Shown: positions 41,461 to 56,214, counted from the stretch's first letter. The stretch: 64,000 nucleotides of DNA from Carnegiea gigantea (GCA_029747015.1 JAKOGI010000108.1:21158-85157); one strand, 5' to 3'. Notes: generated by a model from the letters alone, not told the origin. Made by a program: numbers and translations.

Positions 41461-44385
41461 TATAATGCCCCCTAATTAAGCATGTTTTACTGTTTGCAAT
41501 TACTATTATGATTCCCTTAATTACAACTGATAAACCTAATGATCAGGGCATTACCACCATCCAAAGGACAAGCTTGCAGCATGTGTATTCGAGATAACAT
41601 AGTTAGGCATGACTTCAATCATACATATTCATACATAATCAAATCATATACCGTCAACTATTAATCGACATAAGGTTTATAGACCAAAATAAAACAATTC
41701 ACCATATAATCTACACCTCCATCCATTGATGATTTCAAAATATAGCTTCAAAATATGCATATACTATGTCACTGTTGATCCATCCAGATTCTCTTACTTA
41801 ATATATTTTCCTCAACTGGTTTGCTAGCATGAGGGCGATTCACTGAGCATTATAAAACAAAACATGAAAAACATTTCGAACTATGAGCCGAAGCTCAGTA
41901 CATGTATTCCTGTATTGTTAAAAGATCTCTATATAAATTGCTTGGGTGCCTGCTTTGCAATTCATTTTAAGCTAAAGCAGTGAATGAGATGAATGTAAAC
42001 TACAATTGCTAGTTATTATCTGATAGTGAACCCCCTTGATGTTGTTACGATCTATGGATAGGTGTACACCTGTCAAGCCAATCGGTGGGACATAGTCTAA
42101 AGCCGTGCGGGTAACTGAAAGGCAATGCCCTGTAACTGATAACTGATGGGGTCAATAATTATGTGATGAATCATTGTGTAAACTGACTCATTGATGTACT
42201 TACCAAACATGATAACTTTGATAAATAGGTGCTGATTTCTAAAGATATAGGAAATAAACAAACCTGAAGTCTTTAATACGGAATCTCACTTGATAGTACT
42301 TATGCACAATGGTAAATGATAGACTAGGCCCTGTTTCTGCTTAAAAAATGTAGTTATAGGTAAATACAGTTAGCAAACAACTTTCACTCCTATAATTTGT
42401 AAATTTATGGAAATTAATTAATAAAAAGGGCATCCACAATTAAAACAATTCAATATAAGATAAGTTATACTAAAATAATTTTGAAAAATAAATAAGTTAG
42501 GGTCATTGAACTCGAAGTAAAACAAATTGAAGCAAAGTAGTTCAAAATGAAATAATTGAGGTGATAATGAAAAAACTTTAATGGATATAAATGGAATATA
42601 GGTTTTTGATGTCTCTGAAATGAATAGTAAAAGGTCTAATGCCAAGAGGGAGTGTTGTGAGGTTTATGAAAGCTCATATAACCCTAATTTGGCCCGATAG
42701 ACATCGATCTTGAGTAATTACTCTCCCCACTTCTCAAATTTCATTCTCATGCCTATGTAACTTAGTTCTCCAACCCATGTGAGCTTCTATACATAATCAA
42801 AGTTGTTGAACTCATAAAATTTGTAATTTTTTTGCAACATCCATAATTGTATAGAAACTCATGATAATATTTTCAAATGTCACGATTTCTTTATTCCCTC
42901 ATATTACCATTTGAAGGACTACTTTAGAAAATCCATATCTTTCACCCCCAACCTCTAATTTAGCTATAAAATCCCAATATGAAAAGATTAAAAAGTCCCT
43001 CAAAACTTTTATTCATAGTGCAAAACATAATTCCCACAATAAGGTTCCTAAAATTGGGCTAAAACACAACTGTGCACAGCTTCCATCTACCCTGTGCAGT
43101 CCTAGAAAAATAGCCACAACTTTTTCCACGGAACTCATATTAAAGTGATTCAAAAGGTATTTGAAAGATAACTCACTGACTATGTATCCACCGAAAATCA
43201 TAATTTTTAAATGGAAAAAAGGTTACCAATATATTCACAAAGTGTCCCCTATTTTTAGCCTGCTCATAGCCACACTGTGTTTGTTTTCCCCTTTTTCTTT
43301 ATCATCATCTTGCAGAGCCATATTACTTAAATTTACTCCATAATCATCTTCATAAACTTTTCAATTCTTCTCTTTTTTAAAACACTCAAAACCCATCCAT
43401 AATCACTGCACATATGATCTAAATAACCTATTTAATCCATTTGAGAAATTTTTCATAATTCAGTACTTTATAGTAACTCACCTCTAGTCATTTTTCAAGT
43501 CAAACAACATATCCAAGATTCATTTTACATCAAAGTATATACAAATAACATGCTTGATGCCAAAAATAATTCAAACCATGCATAATCACCAAAATTCTAA
43601 CTTATAATCAACTTATTTTTGCATTTAAACTCATCTAAAATGAACATGAACATCAACTAACACTTATTTCTATGAAAATAACATGCATGATCAAATCCAA
43701 CATAAACTACAGCTAACCAGGATTAAGTTAGTGTGTATACCTCACTTGGTGATCAATAGGAGATGTGGAGATGGTTCGAGATGTGGCGAGGTGTTTAGGT
43801 GGTAGCTGGTGGTTGGAGAGTGGCTAGCTGGTGGCAGCAAGGTGGCCAAAAGGTGGAAGATTAGCCAAGGAGGGGGGATGCCATGAATGAAGAGGAAGAA
43901 GGAGAAGAGAAGGTTGCTTTGCTTTTGGTCATTACTAGGTTAACTTTTTTTTTTGATAAGCTTGGCTGATTTTATGCACTAAAAAAGTGGCTTTTTGCTA
44001 ATAATAATTAGGCCTAATGATGGTAATCAAGTTAATTTAATTACACTAATTTTTGGGCTACAATTTGAACCCAAGATAAATCGGACCGTAAATCGGGTCT
44101 AAATGAATTTGGCCAGACTTAATGAATTTCGGTCCAAATTTTTGCATGGTTAAAAATTAAAATTTTGTGACATTATGAAAAATAATGTATCACCTATTCA
44201 TATTTACTGGGGCCTAATATCATTTCACCTGAAATTATTACAGTAAATGAAACTCGAATTGCAAAGTAGGGCCCAAAATGAGTTCTCCCAACTTGAATGA
44301 TTATATAAGGTAAATAAATGTGAAAAATTAATTAAAATATGGATTAATTAAATAAATAAACATATTTTAGAGTCGGGCTATTACA
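41461..44385 (-). repeat. Gypsy-C LTR A1 (3' outermost)
   Basis: Starts TATAATGCCCCCTAATTAAG (TG changed to TA) and ends GGGCTATTACA. Directly inside is GCCTTCCCCCCTTAAAGAG, which on the minus strand is a strong polypurine tract. No gene inside; short frames such as 42418-42645 recur in other copies only because the LTR is repeated. Confidence 0.92.
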
Positions 44386-47300
44386 GCCTTCCCCCCTTAA
44401 AGAGTTTCGTCCTCTAAACTTATGAGCTTTGATAAAACATGCAAGTTCATCTCAAATAGATGTATGTACTTGGCTTGCATGTCATCCTCGGTTTTGCCAA
44501 GTGGCTTCTGAGGAGGTAAGATTTACCCAATGTACTTTGACTAAAGATATATGCTTGATTCTTCACTACGTAATCCTATGACCTAGTGTTTGGACTAGGT
44601 GCTCTTCAAGCACTAGACCCTCATTGACAGCAATGGATTTGGTTAAGAGAGCACGGTCAAGATCTGAAATGTACTGGCCGCGTTGTGAGGTAAGGAGCAC
44701 GTTGTACACATTTTTGAGTTATAAGCAAATCTAGTCGACGAGCTCTGGATTCAATCTTTCAATAAAATTATATGGTCCAATAGATCTTGGCCTCAATTTA
44801 GCTCACAGTTTAACCTCTATATACCCTTAGTTGGTGAAACTTTTGGAAAAACCTTATCTTCTACCTGAAACTTTAAGAATCTCCTTCTTTTATCAACATA
44901 GCTTTTCTATCAGTTCTAATAGCCTGATTTCAAGTGTCTTTTGATGTATGTCACCTCATTGAATGTTAAAGAAAATCTTCATGACCCAAAAGATGATTTT
45001 TGTCATTAATGTCTGCGTCATTTTACCCTGATATGTCATGTAAATTTCTCTGCTAGTATTTTCACAACATCAACCGCTGGGAGTTCCATGCTTTCTTCAA
45101 ATACAAATGTTGGTCCCAGGTTACAAAGTACTATAGGCTCCAACTTAAAAGGGTTAGATCCCTGAATATTTTTGGATGCTTACCCATGTGACGCCAATTG
45201 AACATCCAAGTTCCCAAGCCGTCTCAAGAGGCTCAACTGAGTAATGACTACAGTGTTAAGGGTATGTTGTACCTTCCTTATTAGGGCATCCGGCACATTA
45301 TTTTCCTTTCTTAGGTTATATTAGCTTTGCAAGTCGTAATCTTTAAGCAATTCTAGTCAACAGGTTTGTTTTAGATTGAGCTTCTTATGAGTGAAAATAT
45401 ACTCCAAGCTTTAACGATCAGTATAGTTCTCATAAAGTACTCTATAGAAGTAACGTTTTCAAATTTTTAGTGCAAAAACCACAACCTCTAATCCTAGGTC
45501 ATGGGTAGGGTGATTTCTCTGATAAGGCCTGAACTGTCGGGAGGTATAAGCTATCACTTTATCTTCTTGCTAACTTTGCAGCTTCCTTTAATAAATTGAT
45601 CAGGAAAGATGTTATCTTTTAAAAATCCTTCCTAAAACTTGATAACACCTAGTTAAACTCGACAAGTTTCTGGTCTCAATAACATTGGTGAGTCTTGGAC
45701 ACTTTGTAACTACTTTCACCTTCTGCAAATCGACCTTAATCCCTTCCTTTGAAACTACATGCCCCAAAAACTCCACTTTGTCTAACCAGAACTCGCGCTT
45801 CTTGTATTTGCTATGTAATTGATAGTGCCTCAAGGTTTGCAACCCCATTCTTAAATGTGTAATGTGTTCATCTCTATCTTAATCAAGATATCATCTGTAA
45901 ATATCACCATAAACTTGTCCAAATAACATCTGGAAACTCTATTCATAAGATCCATAAAGGCCGCGGGGGCATTAGTCAGGCCAAAAGGCATCATGGTGAA
46001 TTCATAGTGATCAAACCGGGTCCTATGTGCGGTTTGGGAATGTCCTCAAGTAAATCCTAAGTTAACGGTATCCTGATCTCAAATAAATCTTGGAAAATAC
46101 TCTTTCTCCTTGCAGCCAATCAAATAAACCATCTATTCGGGGCAACGGGTATTTGTTCTTGATGGTGATCTTGTTCAGCTCTCTGTAATCGACACATAAC
46201 CTCAAGGTTGGATCCTTCTTCTTTACAAATAGAACTAGAGCACGCCTTGGTGACACACTTGGTCTAGTAAATCCCTTCCATAATAGCTCATCTAACTGAA
46301 TCTTCAGGTTTCTAAGCTCTATTGGGGTCATACCATATGGGAATTTAGAGATACATTGGGGCACCAGGGATTAACTCAATCTCAAAATTAATTTCTCTTT
46401 GCAAGGCAGTCCTAATAACTCTTCAGGAAAACAACTCCAAATTCACAAACTACTGGGATATCCTCTGCTACTTCTTCCTGTTGTTGAATGTCCATAACAT
46501 AACACCAATACCCAATATATCCTTGACATAAGAGCTCACTTGCTTTCACAACATAATTTAAATTCCTCTCTTTGCCCATAAAACATATTCCTCTTCCTTG
46601 TTCATCTCTTGAAATAGACTTAAGGTCGTCACAATCTATCTTGACCTCATAAGTACACAACTAGTTTGTTTCCATAATGATATAAAGGTCTGACGAGTTA
46701 AACTGAGTTAAAACTCCAGGGAATACTATCCTACCAATTGTGATTGGAATAAGTTTATAAGAGATAGGACACTAAACTCTAGAGTCATTGGGTAACTTAA
46801 TTCTATAATTGGTTTCTATCTTCTTATTTTCAAGGTTTAGTTGTATGGTATATCAAGTAGATGTAAATTAATGAGTGGCAACTAAATCAATCAATACATA
46901 AAATGGCTTTGAAATTAATAAGAAAGTTCTAGTAACTACTGCACCCGGGACGGTAACTTCCTTCTTGCTCAACATATATGCCCTACAGTTGGAGGCCTTA
47001 GAGATGGGAGTCCTTGTCCAGCCTTCAATCTTCTAGGACAGGTAACAATTAGGTGTTCCGGACTACCACACCACATGTATTTATTAGTTTCCACTTGACG
47101 TTCAAGATTGGTGTGGTTAGTTCCTTCACATTTCTCAAAGGGCTCTATAAAGTCTGCAGGATAACTCTTGGGAAGAGCGAGAGTAGATTTCTTCTAGTTT
47201 ACACTATCGCTCGAAGCTCCCTATTTGGCCCACTTCCTCTTCTAATTAATCGGGTTCAAGGCCCTTAATTCAGCCTTTACTCGTTCCACTTTAGCCGCTC

Positions 47301-47984
47301 GCTCATATAACTCTTGATAGGTAAGGATTGGTTGACCAGCTAGCTGGTTGCAAATATAGGTTGCTAATCCCTCTTCAAATCTCCTCGTCTTCAGTCTTTC
47401 AGATGACACAAACTCTTGAACAAACCTGGATAGTTCTACAAATTTGCTAGCATACTGCATCACAGTCATATTACTACTTATCTTTAGCTCCATAAATTGT
47501 TTCTCCATATGCCATTGAACCACAATTGGGTAGAATTTGGCTCTTAATTCTTCTAGAAATCCATTCCAAGTGAGGCTAGGCCCTAAGAGCCTATCCTTAA
47601 CAGTGTTCCACCAAATATCGACTCTGCCAGTTAGATAAAACATCCCAATGTTTAATTTTTTTAATCCTCTGGAACTTTCACTATTGTGAAAATCTTTTCT
47701 ATCCCTCTAATCCATGCTTCTAGCTCCTTGGGTCATACTTTCTATCATATATTTTAGGGTTGTATGAATTACCCTATCTGCTAATTTATTAACTTTATGA
47801 GGGATTTTGAAAAGTACTAGGACTATTCATTTCATAAGCTCAGACACCAAGGTCTGTTGATAGTTAGAGTTCCCATATTGCTAACCAATGCAGGGGGAAT
47901 TGAGGGAATTCCACTAAGGATTATTGGCACATTATACAAAACTTGGTCTCCTAATCCCTGACCATGATTTGAATTTTCTTCCAT
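44386..47984 (-). pseudogene. Gypsy-C internal copy 1: gag-pol remnant
   Basis: The gag ATG is at 47984 (MEENSNHGQGLGDQV); the core runs 47242-47643 (YLTGRVDIWWNTVKDRL, LRAKFYPIVVQWHMEKQF, YASKFVELSRFVQEF). Protease near 46890 reads LIDLVATH, with DSG replaced by [25 protein letters not shown] and [20 protein letters not shown] (46062-46364). The active site FTDDIL (near 45890) keeps both Asp. Then LGHVVSKEGIKVDLQKVKVV (45612-45848). RNase H keeps VVFALKIWKRYFY and LLKDYDLQ. The integrase core is absent. After RKVQHTLNTVV the sequence passes within a few hundred bases to RRRFLKFQVEDKVFPKVSP and a chromodomain-like tail near 44500. Confidence 0.87.
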
Positions 47985-48450
47985 GTGGGTTTCTTCATTG
48001 TTTTACGCATATTCTGATATTCTAACTATCCATTCAGCTGAGTAATTCAGTCAACCAACTACAACTAATATATAAGATAGACATACATAACAGATACAAC
48101 TAGCATGGCCCAAGTGTTATTAAGACATAACACAAAGCCTCATTATATCATTGCCATAATTGCACGCGTATATACATATACATAGTCTCACAAAAAATAT
48201 CGCATCCAATTGACCACCCAAGAATAACCTTTACACCTACCTCCTAACTAAAACACTACTTGGCCGCAATAGACTAAGTCCGTAACATGCCTAGAAGTAG
48301 ACGGGACTAGCCAACACAATCGAAAAGACATGTTTAACTATATGCAATGTCATAACGTGTGCAAAATTCATCTATCCAACTGGCTATACTATATACATGT
48401 GGGCTCAAAAAGTAATCTATCTGAGATGTTGACATATAATATAAATTAAT

Positions 48451-49193
48451 CTAATTATCCCTAGATGGATCATAATCTAGGTCAGACTCATCCCCAGGCA
48501 CCCAAACTGAGTCAGAACTATTGTCTGAAGCACCAATTTCTATATTCTCATCATCATGATCAAGCTGATGCTCCTTCAATTCTAGGTCCTTCTCTGAGTC
48601 TTCCATGAGGTCACCACCAGAGCTAAACTATGACGTATCAGGAAGATCTATAACAATGTGGACCTCATTTGATCAATCAGATACATGGATCCCCTCTCTA
48701 GGTCCCGATGGCTTTGTGTTGTCAAGCAGCTGAGGAGTGCTCGGTGCCGGTGTGATGGTGGGGGAGATACAAAGTGTAATGAAAATATATACTGCATAAT
48801 GTCCATATTATTTCCTCTCAGTTCAAACTCCTCCCTTAATAACAGCTCAGTGATAATGTTAGTCTAAGCCTCGCAAAAATAAAATCTCGGTTCATCCCAT
48901 CCCAAGGCTGGAGTCATCACAAAGTTATGATATTAGGGCCTAAACTCAACCCATGGGCCAACTGTAGATAAGGTCCACAACAACCTACGTGTGTGGACCA
49001 TAATGCTATGGGACTCAGAAATGGGGTCTGCAGGTGGGCTACCATATTAGCATATAGTAAAGAGATGTGAATGGCCACAAAAGTACCTGATATCATATTC
49101 AATGCATATGGATCCATCTAGCAATGAGGAACATAAGTGAAGAAAATGGGAGAGATAAATAGGCATTCTACTGTCATAAATCTCTAATGTCAT
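48451..49193 (-). pseudogene. Extra ORF upstream of gag, internal copy 1 (broken)
   Basis: Homologous to 56215-56954 in the other internal copy and at the same place: between primer site and gag, same strand. The ATG is at 49193 (MTLEIYD-type start). Frameshifts divide it. The middle reads IALWSTHVGCCGPYLQLAHG in a shifted frame. The C-terminal acidic tail is well kept: GGDLMEDSEKDLELKEHQ, LDHDDENIEIGASDNS, DESDLDYDPSRDN and stop at 48451-48453. No known domain recognised. Confidence 0.65.
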
Positions 49194-49292
49194 AAATCTC
49201 TACTGATATGTTAATATCCTCCACTAACCAACCTTGTCACCTTCCCATCTCTACTCTCCATACTCTATATCCTATTAAAGAAAATCAACCTC

Positions 49293-49306
49293 GCTCTGAT
49301 ACAAAA
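49293..49306 (-). promoter_or_regulatory. Primer-binding site of internal copy 1
   Basis: TTTTGTATCAGAGC on the minus strand, next to LTR A2. It is an initiator-Met-type site with TG changed at the start. Confidence 0.78.
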
Positions 49307-49308
49307 AC

Positions 49309-52157
49309 TATAACGCCCCCCTAATTAAGCACGTTTCACTGCTTGCAATCACTATTATGATTTCCTCAATTGTAACTGATAAACCCAATTATCGGGGCGT
49401 TACTGTCATCCAAAGGACAAGGATTGCAGCAAATGTATTGGGGATAACATAGTTAGGCATGGCTTCAACCATACACATTCATACATGATTAAACTATATA
49501 TAGTCAACTATTAATCGACATAAGGTTTATACACGAAAGTAAAACGATTCCCCATATAATCGACACCTCCATCCATTGAAGATTTCAAAATATAGTTTCA
49601 AAATATGCATATACTACGTCACTGTTGATCCATCCAGATTCCCTTACTCAACTTATTTTGTTCAACTGGTTTGCTAGCATGAGGGTGATTCACTGAGTAT
49701 TTACCTGAAACAAAACATGAAAAATATTTTAAACTTTGAGATGAAGCTCAGTATATATATTTCGGTATTGTTAAAAGATCTCTGCATAAATTGGTTGGGC
49801 GCCCGCTTTGTAATTCATTTTAAGCTAAAACAGTGAATAAGATGAATGTAAACTGCAATTGCTAGTTATTATCTGATGATGAACCCCCTTGATGTTGTTA
49901 CGATCTATGGATAGATGTACACCTACCAAGCCAATCAAGGGTCCTGTTCTGAAGCCGTGCAGGTAACTAAAGAGCAATGCCCTGTGACAAATTACTATGG
50001 AAACTGATTCATTGATGTACTTACCAAAACATGATAGCTTTGATAAATACGTGATGATTTCTAAAGATATAGGTAATGAATGTACTTAAAGTCTTTAAAA
50101 TGCATTCTTACTTGATAATACTTATGCACAATAGAAAACGATATACTACGCCTCGTTTCTACTTAAGAAATGCAGTTATAGGTAAATACAGTTAGTAAAC
50201 AACTTTCACTTCCATAATTTGTAACTTTATGGAAATTGATTAATAAAAAGAACATCCATGATTCAAACAATTCAATATAAGATAAGTTATGCTAAATGAT
50301 TTTGAAAAATAAATAAGCTAGGGTCATTGCACTCGAAGTAAAACAACTTGAAGCAAAATATACCAAAATGAAATAATTGAGGTGATAATGAAAGGACTTT
50401 AATAAATATAAAAGGAATATGGATTTTTGATGTTTCTGAAATGAATAATAAAATGTTTAATGCCAAGAGGGGGCATTGTGAGTTTATGAAAGCTCATATA
50501 ACCCTAGTTTGCCCTGATAGACACCGATCTTGAGTAATTACTCTCCCCACTTGTCAAACTTCATTCTCATGCCCATGTAACTCGGTTTTCCAACCCATGT
50601 GAGCTTCTATACATAATCAAAGTTGTTAAACTCACTAAAATTTATAATTTTTTTTGCAATATTCATAATTATATAATAACTCCTGATAATATTTTAAAAT
50701 GTCACGATTTCTTTCTTCCCTTATATTACCATTTGAAAGTCTACTTTAGAAAATCCATATCTTTGACCCTTGACCTCCAATTGAGCCATAAAATCCCAAT
50801 ATGAAAATATTAAAAAGTCCCTCAAAACTTTTATTAATACTATAAAAAATAATTCCCACAATAAGGTTCCTAAAATTGGGCTAGAGCACAACTGTGCACA
50901 GCTTCAGTCTATCCTACGTAATCCTAAAAAAATTGCCATAACTTTTTCCACAGAACTCAGATTAAAGTGATTCAAAATGCATTTGAAAGATAAACTCACT
51001 GATCTACTGATCCACTAAAAATCATAAGTTTTCAATGGAAAGAAGGTTAGCAATTTATTCACAAAGTATCCCCTGTTTTCAGCCTGTTCACAGCCACATT
51101 GTGTTTGTTTTCCCCCTTTTGTTCGCATAATTCCCATCTAAAATCACTCCTTAAATTCATTTAACAAAGCCTTGCTCCTGAACATCATGTTAAAAGTCAT
51201 ATTACTCAAATTTATTCCATAATCATCTTCATTAACTTTTTAGTTCTTTCCTTTTTCAAGAACACTCAAAACCCATCCATAATCACACTTATTTGCACAT
51301 ATGATCTAAATAACCTATTTAATCCATTTGAGAAATTTTTCATAATTCAATACTTTATGGTAACTCACCTCTAGTCATTTTCCAAGTCAAACAACATATC
51401 CAAGATTCATTTTTCATCAAAGTATATATAAATAACATGCTTGATGCCAAAAATAATTCAAACCATGCATAATCGCCAAAATCCTAACTTATGATCAACT
51501 TATTTTTGCATTTGAACTCATCCAAAATCAACATAAACATCAACTAACACTTATTTCTATGAAAATAACATGATCCATGATCAAATCCAACATAAACTAA
51601 AGCTAACCAAGATTAAGCTAGTGTGTATACCTCACTTGGTGATCAATAGGAGAGGTAGAGATGGTGCTTGATGTGGGAGGGTGTTTGGGTGGTGGCTGGT
51701 GGTTGAAGGGTGGCTAGCTAGTGGCGGCAAAGTGGCTAGAAGGTGGAAGATCAGCAAAGGAGGGGGGTGCCATGAATGAAGAGGAAGAAGGAGAAGAGAA
51801 GGTTGCTTTGCTTTTGGTCATTACTAGCTTGACTTTTTTTTGATAAGTTTGGCTGATTTTTTACACTCAAAAAGTGGCTTTTTGCAAATCAAGCCCAAGT
51901 GAATTGGGCCAAAGTTAATAAATTTGGGCCCAAATTTTTGCATGGTTAAAAATTAAAATTTTATAACATTATGAAAAATAATTTATCACCTATTCATATT
52001 CACTCGAAGTTATTACAGTATATGAAACTCGAATTGCAACGTGGGGCGCAAAATAAATTCTTCCAACTGGGATGATTAAATGAGATAAATAAATGTGAAA
52101 AATTAATAACATTAATTAATTAAATAAATAAACCTGATTTAGGGTTGGGCCATTAAG
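49309..52157 (-). repeat. Gypsy-C LTR A2 (central)
   Basis: Starts TATAACGCCCCCCTAATTAAG and ends GGGCCATTAAG, with polypurine tract at 52158 onward and primer site at 49293-49306, so it has both 5'- and 3'-LTR neighbours. Matches A1 and A3 throughout. Slightly shorter than both because of deletions, for example near 51890. Confidence 0.92.
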
Positions 52158-55100
52158 GCCTTCCCCCCTTAAAGAGTTTCGTCCTCTAAACTTATGAGCT
52201 TTGACAAAACATGCAAGTTCATCTCAGATAGATGTGTGTACTTGGCTTGCATGTCATTCTCGATTTTCCCAAATGGCTTCTAAGGAGGTAAGATTTGCCC
52301 AATGTACTTTGACTAAAGGTATATGCTTGATTCTTAGCTGCCTAATCCTACAATCTAGTGTCTCGACTTGGTGCTCTTCAAACACTAGACCCTCATTGGT
52401 TGCAATGGGTTTGTTAAGAAAGGGCAGTCAAGATCTGAAATGTACTGCCGGTGTTATGAGGTAAGGAGCACGTTGTACACATATTTGAGTTATAAACAGA
52501 TCTAGTTGACAAGCTGTGGGATTCAATGTTTCAATAAACTTGTGTGGTCTAATAGATCTTGGCCTCAATTTAGCTCGCAGTTTAACCTCCTTATACCCTT
52601 AGTTGGTGAAACTTTCTGAAAAACCTTATCATCTACCTGAAACTCCAAGAATCTTCTTCTTTTATTAGCATAGCTTTTTGGTCAGTTCTAGTAGTCTGTT
52701 TTCAAGAGTCTTTTGATGTATATTACCTCATTGAATGCTATAGAAGATCTTTATGACCCAAAAGATGATTTTTATCATCATTGTCTGTGTCATTTTACCC
52801 TGATGATTCATGTAAATTTCTCCATTAGGAGTTCCATGCTTTTTTCAAATACCAATATGGGTCCTAGGTTGTAAAGTACTATAGGCTCCAACTTAAAAGA
52901 GTTAGATCCATTTATATTTTTAGATGCTTGCCCATGTGACACCAATTGAACATCCAAGTTCTTAAGCCCTCTCAAGAGGCTCAACTAAGTAGTGACTACA
53001 GTGTTAAGCGTATGTTGTGCCTTCCTTATCAGGGCATCTGCCACATTATTTGCCTTTCTTGGGTGATATTAGCTCTGTAAGTCGTAATCTTTAAGCCATT
53101 CTAGTCAACGCCTTTGTCTTATATTGAGCTTCTTATGAGTGAAAATGTACTTTGAGCTTTAGTGATTAGTATAGTTCCCGTAAGGTACTCCATACAAGTA
53201 ATATTTTCAAATTTTCAGTGCAAAAACCATAACCTCTAATCCCGGGTCATAGGTAGGGTGATTTCTCTCATAAGGCTTGAACTATCGAGAGTTATAAGCT
53301 ATCATTTTATCTTCTTGCTAACTTTGTAGCGTCCTTCAATAAACTGATCAGGAAAGATGTTATCCTTGAAAAATCCTTCCCAAAACTTGATAATGCCTAG
53401 TTAAACCCAATAAGTTTCTGATCTCAGTAACATTGGTGAGCCTTGGGCACTTTGTAACTGCTTTCACCTTCTGAAAATCGACCTTAATCCCTTCCTTTGA
53501 AACCCCATGTCCCGAAAACTCCACTTCATCTAACCAGAACTCATGCTTCTTGTATTTTCTATGTAATTGATGCTCCCTCAAGGTTTGTAACCCCATTCTC
53601 AAATGAGTAATGTGTTCATCTCTGTCTTTAGAGTAAATTAAGATATTATTTATAGATACCACCACAAACTTGTCCAAATAGGGTCTGAAAACTCTATTCA
53701 CAAGATCTATAAAGGCCACGAGGCCATTGGTCAGGTCAAAAGGCATCACGGTGAATTCACAATGACCAAACTGAGTCCTATCTGTGGTTTGGGAATGTCT
53801 TTAAGTAAATCCTAAGTTGATGGTATCCTGATCTCAAATAAATGTTGGAAAATACTCTTGCTCCTTACAGCCAATCAAATAAACCATCTATTTGGGGCAA
53901 TGGGTATTTATTCTCGATGGTGATCGTGTTCAGCTCTCTATAATCGACACATAACCTCAAGGTTGCATCCTTCTTCTTTACAAATAGAACTAGAGCACCC
54001 CATGGTGACACACTTAGTCTGATAAATCCCTTCTATAATAGCTCATCTAACTGAATCTTCAGGTTTCTCACCTCTGTTAGGGCCATACCATATGGGGCTT
54101 TAGAGATACATTGGGGCAATAGGGATTAATTCTATCTCAAAATCAATTTCTCTTTGCGGGCAGTCCTAGTAACTCTTTAGGAAAACAACTCTAAATTCAC
54201 AAACTATTAGAATATCCTCTGCTTCTTCTTCCTGTTGTTAAGTGTCAATAACATAACACCAATAAGCAATATATCCTTAACATAAGAGCTCACTTGCTTT
54301 CACAACATAATTTAAATGACAAGGTATTTCCTCTCTTTGCCTATAAAATATATTTCTCTTCCTCTTTCGTCCCTTAAAATAGCCCTAAGGTCCTCACAAT
54401 CTATCTTAACCCCATAAGTACACAACTAGCTTATTTCCAAAATGATATAAAGGTCTGACGAGTCAAATTGAATTAAAACTCCATGGAATACTATCTCACC
54501 AATAGTGATTGGAACAAGTTTATAAGAGATAGGACACTAAACTCTAGAGTCATTGGGTAATTTGATTCTATAATTGATTTCTATCTCCGTATTTTCAAGG
54601 TTCAGTTGCATGGTATATTAAGTGGATGCAAATTAATGAGTGGCAACTAAATCAATCAATACACAAAATAGCTTTGAAATTAATAGAAGAGTTCTAGTAA
54701 CTACTACACCAGGGGTGACAGCTTCCTTCTTGCTCAATACATACGCCTTTTAGCTGGAGGTCTTGGAGATGGGAGTCCTTGTCTAGCCTTTAGTCTTCTA
54801 GGACAGCTAACAATGAGGTATTCTGGGCTACCACACCACATGTATTTATTAGTTCCCACTCGTTATTTAGGAGTGGTGTGGTTAGTTCCTCTACATTCCT
54901 CACAAGGCTCTATTAAGTCTGGAGGACAACTCTTGGGAAGAGCGAGAGAAGATTTCTTCTGGTTTACACTCTTGCTCGGAGCTCCCTGTTTGCCCCACTT
55001 CCTTTTCTGATTAGTCGGGCCTAAGGCCCTCAATTCAGCCTTCACTCGCTCCATTTCAGTCGGTCATTCATATAACTCTTGATAAGTAAGGATTCGTTGA

Positions 55101-55749
55101 TCATCTAGCTGGTTGTGAATATAGAAAGCTAATCTCTCTTCAAATCTCCTCATCTTCGGTCTTTCAAATTACACAAACTCCTAAACAAACCTGGATAATT
55201 CTGTAAATTTGCTAGCGTACTACATCACAGTCATACTACCACTCATCTTTAATTCCATAAATTCTTTCTCGTTATGCCGTTGAACCACAATTAGATAGAA
55301 TTTGGCTCTCAGTTCTTCTAGAAATCCATTTTAAGTAAGGCCAGGCCCTAAGAGCCGATCCTTAATAGTGTTTTACCAAATATCGACTTCGACAGTTAGA
55401 TAAAACATCCCAATATTTATTTTTTTTATCCTCTGGAACTTCTACTATTGTGAAAATCTTTTCTACTCCTCTAATGCATGCCTCTAGCTCCTTGGCTTAT
55501 ACTTTCCATCATATATATTAGGGTCGTATCGCCCACCCTATCTGCTAATTTATTGACTTTATGAGGGATTTTGAAAGGTGATAGGACTATTCATTTCATA
55601 AGGTCAAACTCCAAGGTCTGTTGATACTTAGAGTTCTCATATTGCTATCCAACTCAGGGGGAGTTGAGGGTATTCCACTAAGGGTTATTAGTAAATTACA
55701 CTAAACTTGGTCACGTGATCCCTGATCATGATCTGAATTTTCTTCCATG
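52158..55749 (-). pseudogene. Gypsy-C internal copy 2: gag-pol remnant
   Basis: Parallel to copy 1. The gag ATG is at 55749 (MEENSDHDQGSRDQV). Late gag reads MERVKAELRALGPTNQKRKW and CEECRGTNHTTPK, followed by a damaged zinc knuckle MWCGSPEYLIVSC (near 54825). Protease has the same DLV replacement. RT (53360-53749) reads MPFDLTNGLVAFIDLVNRVF, then KFVVVSINNILIYSKDRDEH: the catalytic Asp pair is Asn-Asn, unlike copy 1. The integrase core is missing at the same place as in copy 1, and the chromodomain-like tail is present near 52250. Confidence 0.87.
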
Positions 55750-56214
55750 TGGGTTTCTACATTGTTTTACGCATATTCTGATATTCTAACTATCCATTAA
55801 GCTGAGTAATTCAGTCAACTGACTACAACCAATATATAAGATAGACATACAAAACAAATACAACTAGCATGGCCCAAGTATTATTAAAACATAACACAAA
55901 ACTTCATTATATCATTCCCATAATTACGCGTGTATATACATATACATAGTCTCATAATGAATATCACATCCAATTGGCCACCGGAGGTCAGCCCTTACAC
56001 CTACCACCTAACTAAAACACTACTTGGCTGCAATAGACTAAGTCCACCACATGCCCAGAAGTAAGTGGGAGTAGTCAACACAATCGGAAAGACCTGTCTA
56101 ACTATATACAACTTCATACCTTGCACAACATGCATCTATCCAACTGGCTATACTATACACATGTGGGCTCAAAATGTAATCTATCTGAGATGTCAACATA
56201 TAATATAAATTAAT

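Noticed and set aside
42418..42645. 75-codon frame repeated in the Gypsy-C LTRs (also 58076-58276)
   Set aside because: Recurs only because the LTR is repeated. It is shifted or shortened between copies and has low-complexity Phe/Leu content.
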